Positions 40,982-49,442 of a DNA stretch of 64,000 nt are shown here, piece by piece. The stretch lies in IMG/VR virus record IMGVR_UViG_3300023443_000190, positions 1 to 64,000 of that record. One strand, given 5' to 3'. The notes under the pieces are model-generated. The model made no database searches, was not told the origin of the DNA, and was given only the letters and a program-made list of their open reading frames with translations. The translations under genes were made by a program, and so were the position numbers. Source of the DNA: a virus. Numbering within the stretch: position 1 is the first letter of the stretch; each line of letters starts with the position of its first letter.

Positions 40982-41618
40982 AGAGACCGACTAAATCGCC
41001 ACCGATCTCCTGTAGGATTCGACCAGTCGTTTTGAATGCTCTTGTCGTTGAACCTACGCTGTGTTCTTCTAATATGATGACTGGTCGGTGTTTACGCAGG
41101 ACTTCCATCGCTCCGTCAACTACTTCCCATTCCATACCTTGGACATCAATCTTTATGAGAGACAGTCCAGATTTATCGAAAAAATCCTCAATGCTATCGA
41201 GCGAGATCATGTCTGCCGTTATCGCCGTCTTTTCAAAGTCCATTAAATGCCGACGATGACCGCTACTCTTTTGGCCATTCGGATCGCACATGTGAAGCTG
41301 CCCTTCATGATCGCCCACAGCTTTTTGTGTTGCATTGACCTCAAAAGGTGTGTTAGCCATTAAGCATTCATAGGTATCGTAAAATGGCTCAAAAGCCAAC
41401 ACCTTCGGAAAATACTGAGCAATCCGACGCGAGAACAAGCCAATGTTTGCACCAACATCGATAGCACAACCGGAACTTGTTCCAGTCGTCCGATTCGAGA
41501 TCGCATTCATCGCACATTGGATTTCCAGTTCCATGTAACACTTGTGTCTTCCAGCCTTAATCAACGGAGTCCATTCCGTGTCTTCGTCTGGAACGTATAA
41601 TTTGCCTACTTTTCTCAT
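40953..41618 (-). CDS. FkbM-family methyltransferase
   Basis: This 221-residue protein has the FkbM layout: CAIDVGANIGLFSRRIA, VLAFEPFYDTYECL, then LIKIDVQGMEWEVVDGA. FkbM enzymes methylate sugar or other hydroxyl groups. It overlaps the convergent plus-strand gene and is coupled to the 2OG oxygenase upstream. Confidence 0.8.
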   Translation of the reverse strand: MRKVGKLYVPDEDTEWTPLIKAGRHKCYMELEIQCAMNAISNRTTGTSSGCAIDVGANIGLFSRRIAQYFPKVLAFEPFYDTYECLMANTPFEVNATQKAVGDHEGQLHMCDPNGQKSSGHRRHLMDFEKTAITADMISLDSIEDFFDKSGLSLIKIDVQGMEWEVVDGAMEVLRKHRPVIILEEHSVGSTTRAFKTTGRILQEIGGDLVGLFKRNVVISL

Positions 41619-42361
41619 GTCTTGAATAAAGGCTTTCTTTGTTCGGCGACGACATTGATGTAACGTCTGGGATATTCGCTTTTACCGCGAACAGAAACAC
41701 CGTGAATCGAATGCTTTGAATTCATAAATCCCACCAATACGTTCTGTTTGTATTTCACAGTCTTAACCAATTCCACGTCATCTTCTCTGATCTGGTTTTG
41801 TGGACTGTGTTTGAACTTTCCGCCCTTGTGTTGGTACAAACCGAAGTCGCCGCCAGTGCTATTGTCGGCTGGGTCTCTGAAATACCAGCACAAGGCATAA
41901 AGTTTTCTCACGCTATCGAAGTGAGGGCCTCGAACAGTAGTTCCGCCGCTAGTCGGAGTGTTGATTACAAACTGACAATCTGTCGTTAATTCCTGATCGA
42001 TAGATTTGTCACGAATTGCAGGGTACGAATCAATTCTGCGAGCATATTCATTCGAGCCGTGACATTCTGCAAAAGGCTTAGCAAATATCTGGAGCATTGC
42101 ATGGAAAAACAGTCCAGTTGATATTTCCATAAACAGACTTTTCCAGACAGCATTCACAGATTTCGATTCTAAGGCATCCAGGCACGACAATCTCACCGCA
42201 ATGTTTTCCCCAGCCTCGCTCGAATTTATGTGTGGAAATCTTGAAAACAGGTATTGGTAGAGATCAAAGTCATTCAATGGGTCTTCAATCACAAAATGAG
42301 GATTCTCCCCGTCGATGTATTCCACTTTTGGGGTTTTCTGTAGCAAGTTGTAATTAAGCAT
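41615..42361 (-). CDS. 2-oxoglutarate/Fe(II) oxygenase
   Basis: This 248-residue protein has a metal-binding HxD (GPHFDSVRK) and a distal His with Arg (SIHGVSVRGKSEYPRRY), the marks of 2-oxoglutarate-dependent oxygenases. It may hydroxylate protein or sugar substrates of the island. AAGGTCG precedes the ATG. Confidence 0.75.
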   Translation of the reverse strand: MLNYNLLQKTPKVEYIDGENPHFVIEDPLNDFDLYQYLFSRFPHINSSEAGENIAVRLSCLDALESKSVNAVWKSLFMEISTGLFFHAMLQIFAKPFAECHGSNEYARRIDSYPAIRDKSIDQELTTDCQFVINTPTSGGTTVRGPHFDSVRKLYALCWYFRDPADNSTGGDFGLYQHKGGKFKHSPQNQIREDDVELVKTVKYKQNVLVGFMNSKHSIHGVSVRGKSEYPRRYINVVAEQRKPLFKT

Positions 42362-43109
42362 GATCGACCTTCAGCAACTTCTCGGATACGTCTTTGAGGT
42401 ATTTACCCTGAGTCGGTTGGATGAATTTTGAATCTTGTTTTTTCTTCATGGCGCAGACAATTATTACATTGGGATACTTCGCACCAGTCCTGCGAGTCTC
42501 ATCCATCGAGACAGATTGAATGGCTTCCGTAATTTCATTTGACTTTGTTTTTGGAATTATCTCTTTCATATTATTTGGTGGTACTGACAAGATTGACCTT
42601 TCAAATCCCCAGCGGTTTGCCAGAGAAAACATTACTATCTCGTAATTATTTGCACGGGCAAGATCAACAAACAATATGGGGTGAAAGCTGTAGAAAGAAT
42701 GGTTGATCCAATTGATGAACGGCAGGATGTGAAGCATGATTCCGCCGACTTTGCAATATCCATGGGCATTATAAAATATCGCGTCTTGGTTAAAACAATG
42801 CTCGCCAGTTCCATTATTTGTTACCAAGTCATGTTGTGAGATCATCATCGCCCTTTGATTCAAATCACTTAATTCAGCGCCGTGTTTTCCATTCACATCA
42901 AGACATTTATAGTCGGAATATCCCATCCCATCGTAAAATACTTTCGACGACTGACCGTTGATTTTTGACGGCTTTGCAATCCCGACGGGAACCCTGAAAT
43001 CATCAGGCAAATTGATTGTCTGGTTGCCGAATTCCAAAACGGACGGACTCCCCTGAAAACTCGGTGTCAAAGCAGCAACAGTTCTCGCCATAATCGGATT
43101 AAAAGTCAT
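42354..43109 (-). CDS. Methyltransferase-like protein
   Basis: This 251-residue protein starts with SVLEFGNQTINL and has KCLDVNGKHGAELSDLNQ, which resemble SAM-binding motifs, and FVDLARANNYEIV later. Motif I is degenerate, so activity is uncertain. It lies between two oxygenases. Confidence 0.5.
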   Translation of the reverse strand: MTFNPIMARTVAALTPSFQGSPSVLEFGNQTINLPDDFRVPVGIAKPSKINGQSSKVFYDGMGYSDYKCLDVNGKHGAELSDLNQRAMMISQHDLVTNNGTGEHCFNQDAIFYNAHGYCKVGGIMLHILPFINWINHSFYSFHPILFVDLARANNYEIVMFSLANRWGFERSILSVPPNNMKEIIPKTKSNEITEAIQSVSMDETRRTGAKYPNVIIVCAMKKKQDSKFIQPTQGKYLKDVSEKLLKVDHA

Positions 43110-43723
43110 CGAGTATTCCGTTCGTAAATTGTGGAATGATACTCACTGAAACCAGGTGGCTTCTCTTTTGTGTAATAGTAAGCGGCAATGCTTTTTCGAT
43201 CTTTCTTGACTGGTTCGGGCACGCCATGCCAAGCATTTTCATTGTAAGGAAAAGCGACCAGTCGGTTAAATAAAGGTGCGATAGATGCCGTGTGTGGTTT
43301 TCGCCCAAGTATCAATTCGCCTTTATCATCCTCTTTCCATTTATCATTGAGAAAGAGAAGTGCATTCACGCGACGATAAAGACCTTCCTTATTTTGATTG
43401 AAATCGACGTGCATATCTAGTTTTGTGCCAACAGGCATCCAATGAAGGCCACCGTCAAAGTTGGTTTCGTCGCAAACTAAACCAAGAATCCCAAACTCTC
43501 TCTCCAGAGTTTCAATCATGGCTTTTGATTTCAGAATCTCCGCTATCCTGATGGTGCTATCAGGGAACCCACTGCACATAGAAAGTTTTCCACAAGAACT
43601 TGCATACCACAAAGAATCGTCTTTATCAGGCCATTCAGAAACAACGTTGTGGAGTCTCGACACTGTTAAACGATCATCCCAGACCGTATGGCGAAATGGC
43701 CAGCTAGAAGGAAAGTGGATCAA
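43106..43723 (-). CDS. 2-oxoglutarate/Fe(II) oxygenase, prolyl hydroxylase-like
   Basis: This 205-residue protein has LDMHVDFN (HxD), a long strand (ALLFLNDKW), and WHGVPEPVKKDRKSIAAYYY (distal His and Arg). It belongs to the prolyl 4-hydroxylase-like group. TTG is the likely start, with GGGAGATG upstream. Confidence 0.75.
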   Translation of the reverse strand: MIHFPSSWPFRHTVWDDRLTVSRLHNVVSEWPDKDDSLWYASSCGKLSMCSGFPDSTIRIAEILKSKAMIETLEREFGILGLVCDETNFDGGLHWMPVGTKLDMHVDFNQNKEGLYRRVNALLFLNDKWKEDDKGELILGRKPHTASIAPLFNRLVAFPYNENAWHGVPEPVKKDRKSIAAYYYTKEKPPGFSEYHSTIYERNTR

Positions 43724-44505
43724 TTAAACATCTCCCTGACTCTTCCGTGTTCGCCTTTGTTATGCGTAATGTAATGTTTGAGAAGCGAATACTGGACAAC
43801 ATGCCCGTCGTTCTTTGATACTCGACCAACGATGTCTCGACAGTCAAATGTACGGGTCGCTTGATAATAGACAAAAGAATCATCCCATCGATTCCAAGCT
43901 TTGAATTGACCGGAATCATAATATCCTCTCATCTTTTCAAAGACCCGCTTGCCTTTTCGCTGCATGTTGTATCCAACAATCCCACATTCAGGAACTAAAC
44001 GCGGCCCCTTGAGGAAGAAGCCGTCATGTCGTTCATACAAAGACCGAATGTTTTTTGTCTCAACCTGACCCTTGAATATACAGTCGCAATCGATCCAGAT
44101 CATGTCTTTTGACTTTGGGAATTGGACAATCGCGGCATTCAGCGTCACAACCTTACGGAACCAACGGCAACAGTTGCGATTGAACCAACTCCAATGGCAG
44201 CCTTTGACGTGATTGTTGCTCGGAGGTCTTCCTGCGTCTTTGCAATCGCAAGGCTTGGTTTCTCCACCCCATTCTTCTGGAATCACATCTTTGTTGGATT
44301 GAAGCCAGTCGTGCAAATAAAGGTCTTCATCCAAGTCGTAGAGGAAGATATTGTCGTTTCGCGGCAAGAGTACAATATCAGAACCCTTGAATCCTTCATG
44401 CCCGACAAACATGATTCCATCGGTATTAGTCCTGACGAACGACTCAAGCAATTTCTCGCCTGAGACTTCGTAGAGTTCTTTGGTGAATGACGTTACCCAG
44501 ATCAT
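43720..44505 (-). CDS. Glycosyltransferase, GT-A-like
   Basis: This 261-residue protein has a GT-A-like nucleotide-sugar fold: WVTSFTKELYEVSG, DMIWIDCDCIF (DxD-like), then CGIVGYNMQRKG. A central CDCKDAG and CHWSW stretch is cysteine-rich. It probably transfers a sugar. Confidence 0.6.
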   Translation of the reverse strand: MIWVTSFTKELYEVSGEKLLESFVRTNTDGIMFVGHEGFKGSDIVLLPRNDNIFLYDLDEDLYLHDWLQSNKDVIPEEWGGETKPCDCKDAGRPPSNNHVKGCHWSWFNRNCCRWFRKVVTLNAAIVQFPKSKDMIWIDCDCIFKGQVETKNIRSLYERHDGFFLKGPRLVPECGIVGYNMQRKGKRVFEKMRGYYDSGQFKAWNRWDDSFVYYQATRTFDCRDIVGRVSKNDGHVVQYSLLKHYITHNKGEHGRVREMFN

Positions 44506-44714
44506 TGTTCATACATCTTTCTTGTGACTTCTATCGCCCATTCTTGTGATTCTTTTATGTCAACCAGTTCGTCAAGAAGAATGGAAATCCCTTTGGCAAT
44601 GGCGATGGACAAATTGAGTGTAGTATCATCTTTTCTATCTTCCCAATGACTCCCATCGACGTTTCCACACTTTAATTCACCTGAGAGCTTTCTTATGTCG
44701 GACACGCTATTCAC
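44502..44714 (-). CDS. Small helical protein
   Basis: This 70-residue protein is mainly helical (NLSIAIAKGISILLDELV). GTG 44714 overlaps the end of the Maf-like gene (GTGAATAG). A longer start at 44771 has no ribosome site. No family is assigned. Confidence 0.5.
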   Translation of the reverse strand: MNSVSDIRKLSGELKCGNVDGSHWEDRKDDTTLNLSIAIAKGISILLDELVDIKESQEWAIEVTRKMYEQ

Positions 44715-45414
44715 TGTAATCCCTTTCTCGAACATATCCCGAAGTGTCTTCCGGCTCAGGAAATCCATCAAGATTGTGGAACTTCTTCAGCCGTTCGTAA
44801 TCTTCAGTCTCCCGACCCAGACCTAAGAACGGAGACAAAGTATAAAACCTGATCCCGTAATGATCAGTCAACTTATCTCTCACAATAGAAGAACATTCGT
44901 AGTATTCGTCGTAGATGTCCTGTGGTGAGAGACCGTGTCGCCTGACATGCTGCTCGTGGGCGTGATGATCTCCTCCAAACGAGTTCATGTCACATCCGAC
45001 GAGAATGGCCGTCTTACAGCCCATTTTGGCAGCCAGGCACATTGCTGTCGCCTGAATGCCACGACCGCAGTAAAGGCGGTTATCTTCTGAGGTGAGCGGG
45101 GAATAGTCGTGAAGGTCTTTGTTGCTTGTGAAGATACAGACATCGGGATCGTTTTCCTTGAGTCGCCTGCTCCATGAGTCGGGCGGGCCTTTTGCTTTGG
45201 TAATCCATGAGTCGGATTTTATGCTTCCTTCTGGTATTATTTCAGGGTGAATTGTCAGATGAAACTTAGTCTTAAAATGGCGGTAAGACTGATTCAATCC
45301 AATCGACCTTCTGTTACGAAAAAAGTGAGGATCAAATACGCGAAGGGACGGCCCTGTACCGATTATGTAGCAGGTTTGACCCTCCCATCCACCATGCAAT
45401 GAAGTCACTTTCAT
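44707..45414 (-). CDS. Maf/DUF115-like protein
   Basis: This 235-residue protein starts CYIIGTGPSLRVFD then SIGLNQSYRHF, and later ILVGCDMNSFGGDHHAH, the phage DUF115 relative. It is likely to act with glycosyltransferases on proteins or glycans. The start overlaps the GT2 gene. Confidence 0.7.
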   Translation of the reverse strand: MKVTSLHGGWEGQTCYIIGTGPSLRVFDPHFFRNRRSIGLNQSYRHFKTKFHLTIHPEIIPEGSIKSDSWITKAKGPPDSWSRRLKENDPDVCIFTSNKDLHDYSPLTSEDNRLYCGRGIQATAMCLAAKMGCKTAILVGCDMNSFGGDHHAHEQHVRRHGLSPQDIYDEYYECSSIVRDKLTDHYGIRFYTLSPFLGLGRETEDYERLKKFHNLDGFPEPEDTSGYVRERDYSE

Positions 45415-46019
45415 AATCCATACTTCTCCTTAAACGCAGCCTTATCAGCCGCAATCAACTCCCCTCGATTTGGACACAGCTTCTTATTGTGGGCAGTCTT
45501 ATGACCGAGATGTTTGAGAGGTAAATCGACTTGACATAATGAACCGCCTTCTTTCAAGGCTCTGATCTGAAAGTCGGTGTCTTGGAAGTAGAGTTTGAAC
45601 CGTTCGTCGAATCCGCCGAGTTTTGTCCAAAGCGATTTGCTGAAGCAAAGGAACCAGCCTTGAAGCAGTTTGCGACCCTCATAAAGAGGTTCACGCCTTT
45701 TCTTCGCCCCGACGATTTCGTTTTCAGATTTTGGATTGCATAGATCAATGAATTTTCCTTTGCAGATTATGTCGTTATTCATAAGGATTATGTTTTTGCG
45801 ATTAGACAGCCTTATTCCAAGGTTCCAAGCAGCAGTCAGTCCTCGCTTGTCGTTTTTGATAGCAAACACATTCTTTGCGATCACCTTAGAGTAATAATCT
45901 TGGCTTGGCCCATCATCTATTATAAAAATATCAACATCACGTTCGTGTTTTCTGATTCCTTCAATCAGACTTATTGTTAAATCATCGTTTCCTCGCTGTG
46001 GTATCACAATCGTCGTCAT
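45411..46019 (-). CDS. GT2-family glycosyltransferase
   Basis: This 202-residue protein has the GT2 features TIVIPQRGNDD, IFIIDDGPSQDYY, GLTAAWNLGI, IILMNNDI and GGFDERFKLYFQDTDF. It is shorter than many GT2 enzymes but complete in motifs. It is coupled to the Maf-like gene on each side. Confidence 0.85.
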   Translation of the reverse strand: MTTIVIPQRGNDDLTISLIEGIRKHERDVDIFIIDDGPSQDYYSKVIAKNVFAIKNDKRGLTAAWNLGIRLSNRKNIILMNNDIICKGKFIDLCNPKSENEIVGAKKRREPLYEGRKLLQGWFLCFSKSLWTKLGGFDERFKLYFQDTDFQIRALKEGGSLCQVDLPLKHLGHKTAHNKKLCPNRGELIAADKAAFKEKYGL

Positions 46020-47167
46020 CCTATTTCATCCACCTTCATTTCGCGGTTCAGTTCGAGAGCCTTTTGAGCAATCGGATCAGGCTTTTTCTCCGGTTCTTCT
46101 TTCCCACCTTTATCAAGCACACCCCTACCGTAGATGTCCATGTCTTTGTGAAATGGAAGTCCTTCGTCCGGCTTTGGCTCGACTGTTAATCGTCCCGACG
46201 TATACTCTTCTAACACATTCCCTACCTGTTTGTCAATAGCATTTGCAGCTTCCACTTCGGTCATGTAAGGGAAGAACGCATTCAGTCTGGAATTTGGCGT
46301 ACAGGAAACAATCTTCACGCCGTTTAACGAATGGTTTCTTCGCGACAATCTGAGGTATTGGATTCGATCCCAATAATGAACGTCGGTTGTAACAGCCGAA
46401 CTGAACCGCTTAACTTCTTCGCAGCCATACTGGGCTTCGCGTTCGACGGCTTCCATTGCTGCGGCGACTTCTTCGTTGTCTTTTCCAATACCTTTCGCCT
46501 TACACATATCCCTGAAATCGATCAGGCGATCAGACCAGTAGCATTCAGGTTGCTTTTCGCCAGTCTGTTTCTCAAACTTGACTTGTCCATTCTCATACTC
46601 CACGCCTTTTTTGCGAGCCAAATCTATTTGTGCCTGACTTGGTCTCACAATCATATCCACACCGACGCAGTAGAAAGTACGAAACCCCAACTGAAAACAG
46701 ATATCAATGGCTTGGATAAAGCTATCCAGAACATTCAGAATGGATTTGGCTTTGATGTCAAAGAAGTGTTCGTAATAACGGTGTTCCACATCGACAAAGA
46801 ACGTATTCGGGCAATCGCACATTTTGTACGAGGTACCAGGAACCAAGTCTAAATGCTTTCCGCCTTTGAGAAACTTGGTAATCGAACTGTCCTTGAACAT
46901 CGTCCCGAACCAACGAGGGGTCGGATCATAGCTTGTCCAGAAAGTTGGCTTGATTAAATAACCTTCACCGTCACGTCCTCTGCCTGCGTAGTTCATTGCC
47001 ATTTTGCAGGCTGGTGATCTTTGGACGATCTCCGTATCAATTGATCGGATGCCTGGCCCAGCACCTACGATCCAGACGGATGAGGCTTCAGTTCCGGCAT
47101 ATTGATTTTTGAATTGTTCCGAGCAGTCGTATTTACGTTTATCCGTAGTGCATCTGTAAAAGAGCAT
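46016..47167 (-). CDS. Maf/DUF115-like protein (long)
   Basis: This 383-residue protein has VWIVGAGPGIRSIDTEIV near residue 29, a TFWTSYDPTPRWFG segment, and FRTFYCVGVDMIV near 200, matching the DUF115/Maf layout. Maf enzymes glycosylate Ser/Thr of flagellin. GGGGGAATGG precedes the ATG. It lies 19 bases downstream of the serine-rich tail gene, the most suggestive pair in the island. Confidence 0.7.
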   Translation of the reverse strand: MLFYRCTTDKRKYDCSEQFKNQYAGTEASSVWIVGAGPGIRSIDTEIVQRSPACKMAMNYAGRGRDGEGYLIKPTFWTSYDPTPRWFGTMFKDSSITKFLKGGKHLDLVPGTSYKMCDCPNTFFVDVEHRYYEHFFDIKAKSILNVLDSFIQAIDICFQLGFRTFYCVGVDMIVRPSQAQIDLARKKGVEYENGQVKFEKQTGEKQPECYWSDRLIDFRDMCKAKGIGKDNEEVAAAMEAVEREAQYGCEEVKRFSSAVTTDVHYWDRIQYLRLSRRNHSLNGVKIVSCTPNSRLNAFFPYMTEVEAANAIDKQVGNVLEEYTSGRLTVEPKPDEGLPFHKDMDIYGRGVLDKGGKEEPEKKPDPIAQKALELNREMKVDEIG

Positions 47168-47186
47168 CCATTCCCCCGAATTGATC

Positions 47187-48980
47187 TTATGGTGGTTCTG
47201 TGGCTTCTTTATCGCTACTGGCCGCCGACGAACTTGCGGCTGAAGAACTTGCGGCTGAAGATGGTGCAGCCGAACTCGCCCGTGACGATTCCAGACGACT
47301 TTGGGAAGCCGCCGAAGACGCCGCCGACTTGTCAGCCGAAGAATCTGCCGATGATTGTATGCGATCTGAGCTGTCGCCACTAGATTGAACCAGATCGGAG
47401 CTATCGCCACTGGATTTTTTAGCTGAACTATCTGCCGATGATTGAATCTGATCCGAACTTAATCCCGAAGATGCAACCAGATCAGAACTTGCTGCCGATG
47501 ATGCCTGATCCGAACTCAACGCAGATGATACTGCGCCAGAACTTGCCGCCGACGACGCTCGATCCGAACTTAATGCCGACGACGCAAGTGCGTCCGAACT
47601 TAATGCCGAACTGCGAGCCGAACTGGCTGCGGAAGAGGCAAGTGCGTCCGAACTTCTCGCTGAAGAATCCGCAGATGATTTATCGGAACTGGCACCAGAT
47701 GCACTCAATGCACTCGACACGGCGCCCGAACTTCTTATAGAGGATTCGTCTATTGTAGAATGCTGAGAATCCCGAGACTCGCTAGGAGGATCTTCGCCGT
47801 CGCCCAAATCGTCTGGATCGGGTATCTCCCATCTCTGGTTTTCGGGAGCATTGGGAAACTGCAAGTCTTCCGGTCCAATCGTAATGTCGAAGATTGGCTT
47901 ATGATCGAATTGAACTCTGATTCTGTCGAATTGACCGTTCGCAATCAGATTAGCGTTTCTGTCAAGCAAACGAATCCAGCCCAAATGCGGAAGCGGAAAT
48001 ATCCCATCGTATTCCACGCGAAACGTATATCGGACTGTGGCTTGTGCAAACTGAGAAAAGAAGAAACTCTGGAAGTTTACTGCATCGTGATTCCGCCTGA
48101 TTTCTGGAGCGAATATCTCGATTACCCTTTCACCGTGCAACGCAATAGAAGGAATATGCTTGAAATTCCATCGTGACCTGTAAGGGTTGACTGCTCCACC
48201 GTAAATATATCCCCCAGTCAACAACATCCGGTTGAAAAGAAGGCTTCGATCTTGCTGTTGGGTAAGATTTCTGGCGTTCACCCCTTCCTGATACGAAGCA
48301 ATTGTCGAGAATCTTCTGTTGATGAAATAGAGCTGGCCGAATTCATTGACGCCAACACTCATCATACGGGCAATAGAAGAAAGCCTTCTGTAAAGTTCGG
48401 CAACCGACTCTTCGCCTCTGACCACCATTGACTGAAAACCGGACAAAATAGGCGGTGATTCAATCGATCCAATCACAACATGCGTTTGGGCAGCGACATA
48501 TCGATCGAACAACAATTTTACGACAGATTCCGGTTGGCCGACTGTATCGACGGTCTGAAAGGTATGGTCGGGATCGTTCGGAAAATAATCTGAGTTCGCA
48601 AATCTATGCGGTTTCCCGCTGCCAGCATTTGCAAATGCGCCTGGAAACACTTCACCCAATTCCGCCCACATACCCTGTAAGCTGATCTGGGCACCTTTCG
48701 GCGAGGAATGGTCAACGTTTTCGACTCGACCGAAATACCATCTCGTTCCCGCCGTAAACTCGAAAGCGATCCAGTCGCCAATCTGAACGTCATTTCGATC
48801 TGCAAAGCTGTCTCTTAGCGTAATACTTCCAGCCCCGTCGCCTCCCATCCTTAGCTTTTCAAACCAAGCATCCGTAACCCGACTGTTACCACCCTTTTCG
48901 CTTAGGACTTGCTTGAGCGTAACGGTATCGTTGAAGAAGTGCAGGATTCTGCGTTGATATAAACTTGAGTCCCAAGGCAT
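47187..48980 (-). CDS. Tail protein with Ser-rich C-terminal domain
   Basis: This 597-residue protein has a beta-rich N-terminal ~395 residues (ITLRDSFADRND, SSIARMMSVGVNEFGQLYF) resembling tail-tip or baseplate proteins of the gpD type. The last ~200 residues are about 40 percent Ser, with Ala and Asp, in repeating SSDALASS and SSADSS units. This tail should be extended or low-complexity, and could be multiply O-glycosylated. GGAGACTAA precedes the ATG. It heads the operon into the sugar genes. Confidence 0.75.
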   Translation of the reverse strand: MPWDSSLYQRRILHFFNDTVTLKQVLSEKGGNSRVTDAWFEKLRMGGDGAGSITLRDSFADRNDVQIGDWIAFEFTAGTRWYFGRVENVDHSSPKGAQISLQGMWAELGEVFPGAFANAGSGKPHRFANSDYFPNDPDHTFQTVDTVGQPESVVKLLFDRYVAAQTHVVIGSIESPPILSGFQSMVVRGEESVAELYRRLSSIARMMSVGVNEFGQLYFINRRFSTIASYQEGVNARNLTQQQDRSLLFNRMLLTGGYIYGGAVNPYRSRWNFKHIPSIALHGERVIEIFAPEIRRNHDAVNFQSFFFSQFAQATVRYTFRVEYDGIFPLPHLGWIRLLDRNANLIANGQFDRIRVQFDHKPIFDITIGPEDLQFPNAPENQRWEIPDPDDLGDGEDPPSESRDSQHSTIDESSIRSSGAVSSALSASGASSDKSSADSSARSSDALASSAASSARSSALSSDALASSALSSDRASSAASSGAVSSALSSDQASSAASSDLVASSGLSSDQIQSSADSSAKKSSGDSSDLVQSSGDSSDRIQSSADSSADKSAASSAASQSRLESSRASSAAPSSAASSSAASSSAASSDKEATEPP

Positions 48981-49442
48981 TTAGTCTCCTGGCGCCGTCG
49001 AGAACATATTGGGATTTTCTGCCACTATGTCACAGGAATAAGTTGGTTCGGCTCGATCATTGTCTCCGTAACCGAAAACCAGATTCTCTGCATAGCAAGA
49101 CTTGAAACTTCGGAAGGTTTCCGAAGGTGCGTCATTGAGAATAAAAGTCTGGTACTTATCGGAATCCGTATCCACATTTAACAACACCTTCAGATTCTCA
49201 AATGCCGTCACGATATCGACATCCTCGAATATCTTTGTCTTTGCCGCATTCTTAACTAAAGCACCTGCTATCGAAAACCGCATCGCATTCAGGCTGTGTC
49301 CTGTTGTTAAAATGCCGTCTGCCAAAGGGGTTTTTGACTTATGAACATCCCAGTCTATTGCAAGATTCAAAACCTTGGCAGGTGTGGGAAGTGCGGAGAA
49401 CACACCATTCTTGAATATGCCTGGATTCCATGTGACAGCCAT
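48981..49442 (-). CDS. Distal tail protein-like
   Basis: This 153-residue protein has a beta-sandwich pattern (FSIAGALVKNAAKT, SDKYQTFILND, YAENLVFGYGDND). It sits between the tape measure and the tail-tip gene, where siphovirus distal tail proteins usually occur. TAATG joins it to the tape measure gene. The family assignment is by context. Confidence 0.55.
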   Translation of the reverse strand: MAVTWNPGIFKNGVFSALPTPAKVLNLAIDWDVHKSKTPLADGILTTGHSLNAMRFSIAGALVKNAAKTKIFEDVDIVTAFENLKVLLNVDTDSDKYQTFILNDAPSETFRSFKSCYAENLVFGYGDNDRAEPTYSCDIVAENPNMFSTAPGD

